Source: Flammeovirgaceae bacterium UBA2371
GTDB taxonomy: Bacteria > Bacteroidota > Bacteroidia > Cytophagales > Cyclobacteriaceae
Reading direction: 5' to 3'
Assembly: GCA_002345965.1 (NCBI GenBank)
Contig: DDTF01000045.1
Coordinates: 118,533-129,196 of the forward strand
Length of the DNA: 10,664 nt
Shown: in pieces, positions 6,967 through 10,664 of the stretch
How the letters are laid out: the number at the start of each line of letters is the position of its first letter
How positions within the stretch are numbered: the stretch's first letter is position 1
Notes under the pieces: model-generated
What the model saw: only the letters and a program-made list of their open reading frames with translations
Told to the model about the DNA's origin: nothing
The model's database searches: none
Program-made: the position numbers and the translations under genes

Positions 6967-7785
6967 CTAATACTTTTCCTTGTCACTAGGAAATGCCTTA
7001 GCCTTCACATCTGCTACATAATCATTTACCGCTTTGTTGATTACGCTTTGTAAATCAGCATACCTTCTCAAAAATCTCGGTTTGAATTCCATAGTAATCC
7101 CTAACATATCCTGCATCACCAGCACCTGGCCATCTACGTCAGGACCAGCACCTATTCCTATAGTAGGTATTTGAATAGACTCCGCTACTTTTTTGGCCAA
7201 AGTGGCCGGTATTTTTTCCAGCACAATGGCAAAACATCCACACTTCTCCAGCAATTTGGCATCCTCAATGAGTTTTGCCGCTTCTGCCTCTTCTTTTGCT
7301 CTTACCGTATAAGTTCCAAATTTATAAATCGATTGAGGCGTAAGCCCCAAATGACCCATCACAGGAACCCCGGCACTTAATATACGGAGAACAGAATCTT
7401 TTACTTCACTCCCTCCTTCCAGCTTTACAGCATGCGCACCACTTTCCTTCATTATTCGAATAGAAGATCTTAGCGCTTCACCGGAACTTCCCTGGTAGTA
7501 ACCAAAGGGAATATCTACAACCACCAATGCCCTCTTCACGGCTTTGACCACCGAAGAGGCATGGTAGATCATCTGATCCAAAGTAATCGGAAGTGTAGTT
7601 TCATTTCCTGCCATTACATTGGATGCTGAATCTCCAACAAGTATTACATCAATACCAGCACCATCAATAATTTTGGCCATGCTATAATCATAAGCAGTTA
7701 GCATGGCTATTTTTTCACCTCTGGACTTCATCTCCTGAAGCTGGTGGGTAGTAATCTTTTTTATTTCCTGTTTATGAACCGACAC
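6967..7785 (-). CDS. panB: 3-methyl-2-oxobutanoate hydroxymethyltransferase
   Basis: PanB transfers a hydroxymethyl group from 5,10-methylene-tetrahydrofolate to 2-oxoisovalerate. The product, ketopantoate, is the first committed intermediate of pantothenate and CoA synthesis. The 272 residues align with the E. coli enzyme (264) throughout: LTAYDYSMAK (29-38), VGDSASNVMAG (50-60), VVDIPFG (89-95), VKLEGG (120-125), GHLGLTPQS (144-152), VLEKIP (188-193) and IGIGAG (209-214). Mg2+ ligands would be Asp52, Asp91 and Glu123, and the catalytic acid/base Glu190. The start is GTG at 7783-7785. It is preferred because the resulting N-terminus (SVHKQEIKKITTH) is the form usual in Bacteroidota PanB, whereas the next Met would remove 18 residues. 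No clear Shine-Dalgarno precedes it. It lies 20 bp after the phosphoribosyltransferase gene and is probably last in the lrp-phosphoribosyltransferase-panB operon. No terminator is visible before the convergent CAP gene. Confidence 0.97.
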   Translation of the reverse strand: MSVHKQEIKKITTHQLQEMKSRGEKIAMLTAYDYSMAKIIDGAGIDVILVGDSASNVMAGNETTLPITLDQMIYHASSVVKAVKRALVVVDIPFGYYQGSSGEALRSSIRIMKESGAHAVKLEGGSEVKDSVLRILSAGVPVMGHLGLTPQSIYKFGTYTVRAKEEAEAAKLIEDAKLLEKCGCFAIVLEKIPATLAKKVAESIQIPTIGIGAGPDVDGQVLVMQDMLGITMEFKPRFLRRYADLQSVINKAVNDYVADVKAKAFPSDKEKY

Positions 7786-7805
7786 AGTGATTTTATTTAG
7801 AGAAG

Positions 7806-8312
7806 TTAGTGCAAATAAACGGCAGCCTTTTTACCCAGTACTACTTCTACCCGTTCATTCAAAGTAGTGGACAATTCGAAACCAGTATAGGAAGGCAGAA
7901 TGGGAAAAAGCGAATGACTCCTATTTACCAATACTGCGACTTCGATTTTTTTTACCTCTACGCTAAGAAATGGCTTTATACCGAAAGCCAATGTTTTACC
8001 CGTATTAAGCACATCATCTACTAATACAATGCATTTTTTTCTAAAGTCCTTTTCATCACAATCCACTTTTACCTCACTTTGCTGAGGAGCCAATTTATCT
8101 AAACTGACTTTTACGATCTTAACGGATATGGAAGAAATAGATTCCAACTCCTTGCTGATAAGCTGCGCTAACGTGTATCCTTGACCGTCTATGCCCCCCA
8201 GAACAATTGCCTTTTCTTTAAAATTATTCTCGTAGATTTCAAAAGCAATCCTTCTGATCTTTTGCTCAACTTGAGATTTGTTGAGCACTAAGCTTTTTTC
8301 AACTTCGGTCAT
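7806..8312 (-). CDS. PyrR-like type I phosphoribosyltransferase
   Basis: The 168 residues follow the plan of PyrR/uracil-type phosphoribosyltransferases. An N-terminal helix region (QVEQKIRRIAFEIYENN, 14-30) is followed by LGGIDGQGYTLAQLI (38-52), where PyrR has its VGIKTRG loop. The PRPP-binding motif is VLVDDVLNTGKTL (96-108), and AVLVNRSHSLFPILPSY (126-142) corresponds to the PyrR segment around DRGHRELPI. The conserved Asp99-Asp100 and the TGKT loop suggest it can still bind PRPP. Several PyrR residues in the variable loops differ, so it may be a paralogue rather than the regulator of the pyr operon. I therefore give no symbol. Its ATG overlaps the stop of the lrp gene (ATGA), which implies coupled translation, and panB follows after 20 bp. 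The substrate base is not known. Confidence 0.88.
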   Translation of the reverse strand: MTEVEKSLVLNKSQVEQKIRRIAFEIYENNFKEKAIVLGGIDGQGYTLAQLISKELESISSISVKIVKVSLDKLAPQQSEVKVDCDEKDFRKKCIVLVDDVLNTGKTLAFGIKPFLSVEVKKIEVAVLVNRSHSLFPILPSYTGFELSTTLNERVEVVLGKKAAVYLH

Positions 8313-8776
8313 GGTATGGGTACAACTTTACTGTCCTTGAAGGTAGATAATATCACCATGGATTGCATACTGTCTACTACCTCAATGTTTGAAACTTTCT
8401 CCAACATCAGGGTTTGATAAGAAGGGATGTCTGAACTTACCACTTTTAAAATAAAATCTGCCGAACCTGTTAAATGGTGGCATTCCACAACCTCCTCAAT
8501 CTCTTCCATGGCAACAAGAAATTTCTGAATGTTCTCTTTGTTGTGCCCTTTTAAGGTCACCATTACAAATGTGCTTACTCCCAATCCCACGGCAGCAAGA
8601 TCAACCGTGGCATGGTAGCTTTTGATTACTTTGGCGTTTTCCAGTTTTTTTACCCTCTCCAGTGTAGGTGCTGGGGAAAGCCCTATTTTCTGGGCCAACT
8701 GCGCATTGGTAATATTGGAATTAGCTTGTAGAATGGATAAAATCTTACGATCCGTAGCATCCAATTTCATTTTCAT
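8309..8776 (-). CDS. Lrp/AsnC-family transcriptional regulator
   Basis: The 155 residues have the standard two-domain layout. Residues 5-55 form the winged helix-turn-helix (LDATDRKILSILQ, then ITNAQLAQKIGLSPAPTLERVKKLE with the recognition helix at about 34-45). A linker strand leads to a RAM/effector domain at about 67-147, including VMVTLKG and the conserved LTGSADFILKV (102-112). Members form dimers and higher oligomers and often respond to amino acids. Both Met1 and Met3 are possible starts (ATGAAAATG). Met1 is used here, and neither has a good Shine-Dalgarno. The gene opens an operon with the PyrR-like and panB genes, and regulators of this family often control themselves and nearby genes. 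The 103 bp upstream would hold the promoter, but no clear -33/-7 pair or operator can be defined. Confidence 0.95.
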   Translation of the reverse strand: MKMKLDATDRKILSILQANSNITNAQLAQKIGLSPAPTLERVKKLENAKVIKSYHATVDLAAVGLGVSTFVMVTLKGHNKENIQKFLVAMEEIEEVVECHHLTGSADFILKVVSSDIPSYQTLMLEKVSNIEVVDSMQSMVILSTFKDSKVVPIP

Positions 8777-8831
8777 CAGTAATTCGGGGTTATTTGATTA
8801 GCCGTTGCATTATTCAGAGGATAAAAATAGG

Positions 8832-8852
8832 AAGAATAACACGATTCTTTTT
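8832..8852 (-). terminator. Weak candidate terminator after the PKD gene
   Basis: AAGAAT (8832-8837) and ATTCTT (8844-8849) form a perfect six-base stem with a 6-nt loop. It lies about 30 bp after the stop of the PKD protein gene. On the minus strand it is followed a few bases later by CTATTTTTATCC. The stem is mostly A-T and the T-run is offset, so activity is uncertain. It also lies within the region that should promote the lrp operon. Confidence 0.3.
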
Positions 8853-8879
8853 GACCGTCTGCAGATATTTTGAAATGCT

Positions 8880-10664
8880 TTATTTGTTCACCACGAATGG
8901 AAAACTTTTACGGACACCCTCTGAAACGAAAAATACATAATATAATCCCGGATTGAGTGATGCTAGAGAAATCGTCACTCGATTTAAACCCACATTTAAG
9001 TCTGAAAAAGCGTTTTCAAATACCTTTCTTCCGGTAGGATCAAAAAGATAAATCTCCGCGTTATTAGAAGTGGATGCTATCCACTCCAGATTGAGCTCGC
9101 GTGACCCTGGGTTTGGATAAGGGCTTTTTACAATTACTGCAGAAGACTCTGTAAAACATTTTTTATTGTTGGAGTTGTCCTTGTCGCCATCTACCACTAA
9201 TTCAACGCAGGTATAGTTACCCTGGATATTGGATTCAATAATTGAAGCGGCCAGTACCTGCGTGTAAACCTCGAAAGGCTGAATGACAGCATTGATGGTT
9301 TCGCTAATCATTGATTGACCAGAGATATCTACTACAGCCTTTATATTGGTAACAGGAAAATTACCTTTATTAGCCAGTGTGATCAAAATGTTGGTCTCAC
9401 CTGTAATTGCCGGCAACAAAGTAACATTTGTAAGCTCAATGTCGAGAGAGGGGGTGATCACGGAAATGATTTTACTGGCTGTATCGGAACAACCTTGCGC
9501 ATTTACAATAGTAAGATCGACCACGAATTCTCCCAAGTCATTGAAAACAAAGACAGGGGCTGCTGCAGTGCTGGTTGAATTGTTGGCATCACTCGCTAAC
9601 CATAATTGAGACACTGAACCCTGCGAGGTATTTGTCAATTGAACAGTAAGAGGTGGTGTACCAATTTGAGGAGTGGCACTGAAGGTGGCTACCGGAGAAT
9701 CCACAATCGTAACATTCTTAGAAAATGAGTAACTGCAGCCGGAAGCATTAGTAACCGTTAGCTTGGTTGGATACGAACCCGATGAGGGGAAGACAAACGA
9801 AGGTGTTGCTCCTGAACCTGCGCCTATTGTTCCAAATTGCCACGATCGTGAAATAACTGCATCCGTACCTGGTGGGGTGAGGTCAGTAAATAACGTGTTT
9901 TGATCAGCACAATTATTGGAAGAACTAAAATTGACATTACTGGGTATGGGCACACTAATGGTCTTTGAGGTGACTGCAATACATCCATTTGTCCCAGTGG
10001 CGGTTAGCATCGCATTGTAATTGGAAGCACTACCAAAAACATGGGTAGGACTTTGTTGACTATAGGTGCTCGTTCCTATTTTCCATTGCCACGAATTCAC
10101 TCCAGTAGTTGACAAAGGTGTAAATACAGTTGCTTGATTAACGCAAGCTGCATTGGAGGTGAAAGCTGCATTGGGAGATTGAGAAATGGTGATTGTCTTT
10201 TGCGTGGACGCAGTGCAGCCAAAATTGGTAGTCACTTCAAGGTTGACATCATATTGAGCAGCTGTTGAGTAAGTATAAACCGCATTGCGCACATTGGAGG
10301 TGCCATTCAAGGGATCCCCAAAACTCCAGGTCCATCCAGAAAGATTACTGTCAGTAGGATTAGGGGTAAGGTCAGTGAACTGAGAGGAGGTGCCGCTACA
10401 AGAAAATGGTGGTAATGCCAGTGAAAAGTCTGGTTGTGGTTTGGAGTAGATAGTGATTTCCTGAACAGAGGTATTAACGCAACCGGCAGCATTGGTGGCC
10501 TCCAGGGTAACATCGTATTTTCCGAAATCAGTAAAGGTATTGGTGGCATTGGTTTGAGTAGAATTATTACCATCACCAAAATCCCAGGAATATCCTATAA
10601 CAGTGCCAACAGTTGAATTAGTAAATGTGATCGACTTGTCTTCACAATCATTGGAGAAAGAGAA
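8880..10664 (-). CDS. Multi-PKD secreted protein with type IX sorting domain (N-terminus beyond window)
   Basis: The frame is open from the stop at 8880-8882 to the right edge, giving 594 visible residues with no start in the window. A TTG at 10308-10310 lies inside a PKD repeat and is not the real start. Five PKD-like repeats are visible, at about 10437-10664, 10173-10433, 9942-10172, 9693-9941 and 9447-9692. The first has the classic YSWDFGDG, and later ones drift to WTWSFGDP, WQWKIG, SWQFGT and QLWLASD. The first four share a Cys pair, the second in a GC at the repeat end. Residues encoded by about 9126-9446 (ILITLANKGNFPVTNIKAV) look like a CARDB module. The last 80 residues, from SPYPNPGS, are a type A type IX sorting domain, with YLFDPTGRKVFE and NPGLYYVFFV. 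The protein should be exported by the T9SS, cleaved and attached to or released from the surface. Its ligand is unknown. Confidence 0.93.
   Translation of the reverse strand, partial: FSFSNDCEDKSITFTNSTVGTVIGYSWDFGDGNNSTQTNATNTFTDFGKYDVTLEATNAAGCVNTSVQEITIYSKPQPDFSLALPPFSCSGTSSQFTDLTPNPTDSNLSGWTWSFGDPLNGTSNVRNAVYTYSTAAQYDVNLEVTTNFGCTASTQKTITISQSPNAAFTSNAACVNQATVFTPLSTTGVNSWQWKIGTSTYSQQSPTHVFGSASNYNAMLTATGTNGCIAVTSKTISVPIPSNVNFSSSNNCADQNTLFTDLTPPGTDAVISRSWQFGTIGAGSGATPSFVFPSSGSYPTKLTVTNASGCSYSFSKNVTIVDSPVATFSATPQIGTPPLTVQLTNTSQGSVSQLWLASDANNSTSTAAAPVFVFNDLGEFVVDLTIVNAQGCSDTASKIISVITPSLDIELTNVTLLPAITGETNILITLANKGNFPVTNIKAVVDISGQSMISETINAVIQPFEVYTQVLAASIIESNIQGNYTCVELVVDGDKDNSNNKKCFTESSAVIVKSPYPNPGSRELNLEWIASTSNNAEIYLFDPTGRKVFENAFSDLNVGLNRVTISLASLNPGLYYVFFVSEGVRKSFPFVVNK

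Noticed and set aside
10308..10310. TTG as a possible start of the PKD protein
   Set aside because: The same frame reads on upstream through two more PKD repeats (WTWSFGDP just before it, YSWDFGDG further up) with no stop, so the TTG is an internal Leu.
10307..10579. A 90-codon open frame on the minus strand, offset from the PKD gene
   Set aside because: The frame next to it encodes clear PKD repeats continuously to the window edge, and this frame has a skewed Pro/Leu composition with no recognisable domain.

Overview
The window looks like chromosomal DNA from a Bacteroidota bacterium, most likely of the Cytophagales type. The reasons are a type IX secretion C-terminal sorting domain, PKD-rich and leucine-rich-repeat cell-surface proteins, Bacteroidota-style PanB, Icd and Lrp sequences, and a general lack of strong Shine-Dalgarno sequences. 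The genus is not identifiable from sequence alone. Nine protein genes are supported, eight on the minus strand and one on the plus strand. Both window edges cut through large surface-protein genes. I see no rRNA, tRNA, CRISPR array or insertion sequence.

Region 1 (1-3470, minus strand) is a probable three-gene surface operon, read from high to low coordinates. It holds a small lipoprotein, a 580-residue exported fibre-like repeat protein, and 3 bp further on a secreted protein with leucine-rich repeats that runs off the left edge. The 285 bp upstream of it contain a clear inverted repeat (3539-3569).

Region 2 (3756-6214, minus strand) carries an exported P1-family (DmpA/BapA-type) aminopeptidase and the NADP-dependent isocitrate dehydrogenase icd. 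A strong intrinsic terminator at 4938-4967 separates them. A divergent 172-bp intergenic region then leads to the only plus-strand gene, an exported Cys-rich CAP-domain protein (6387-6965). That gene converges on panB with a 1-bp gap.

Region 3 (6967-8776, minus strand) is a compact operon: an Lrp/AsnC regulator, a PyrR-like phosphoribosyltransferase overlapping it by 4 bp (ATGA), then panB, the first committed enzyme of pantothenate synthesis, which starts at GTG. Region 4 (8880-10664, minus strand) is the C-terminal part of a multi-PKD secreted protein. It has five visible PKD-like repeats, a CARDB-like module and a type IX sorting domain, and it continues beyond the right edge.

Most of the window is core metabolism plus typical Bacteroidota cell-surface genes. 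The least described part is the lipoprotein/fibre/LRR cluster. No wholly new system can be asserted from sequence alone.
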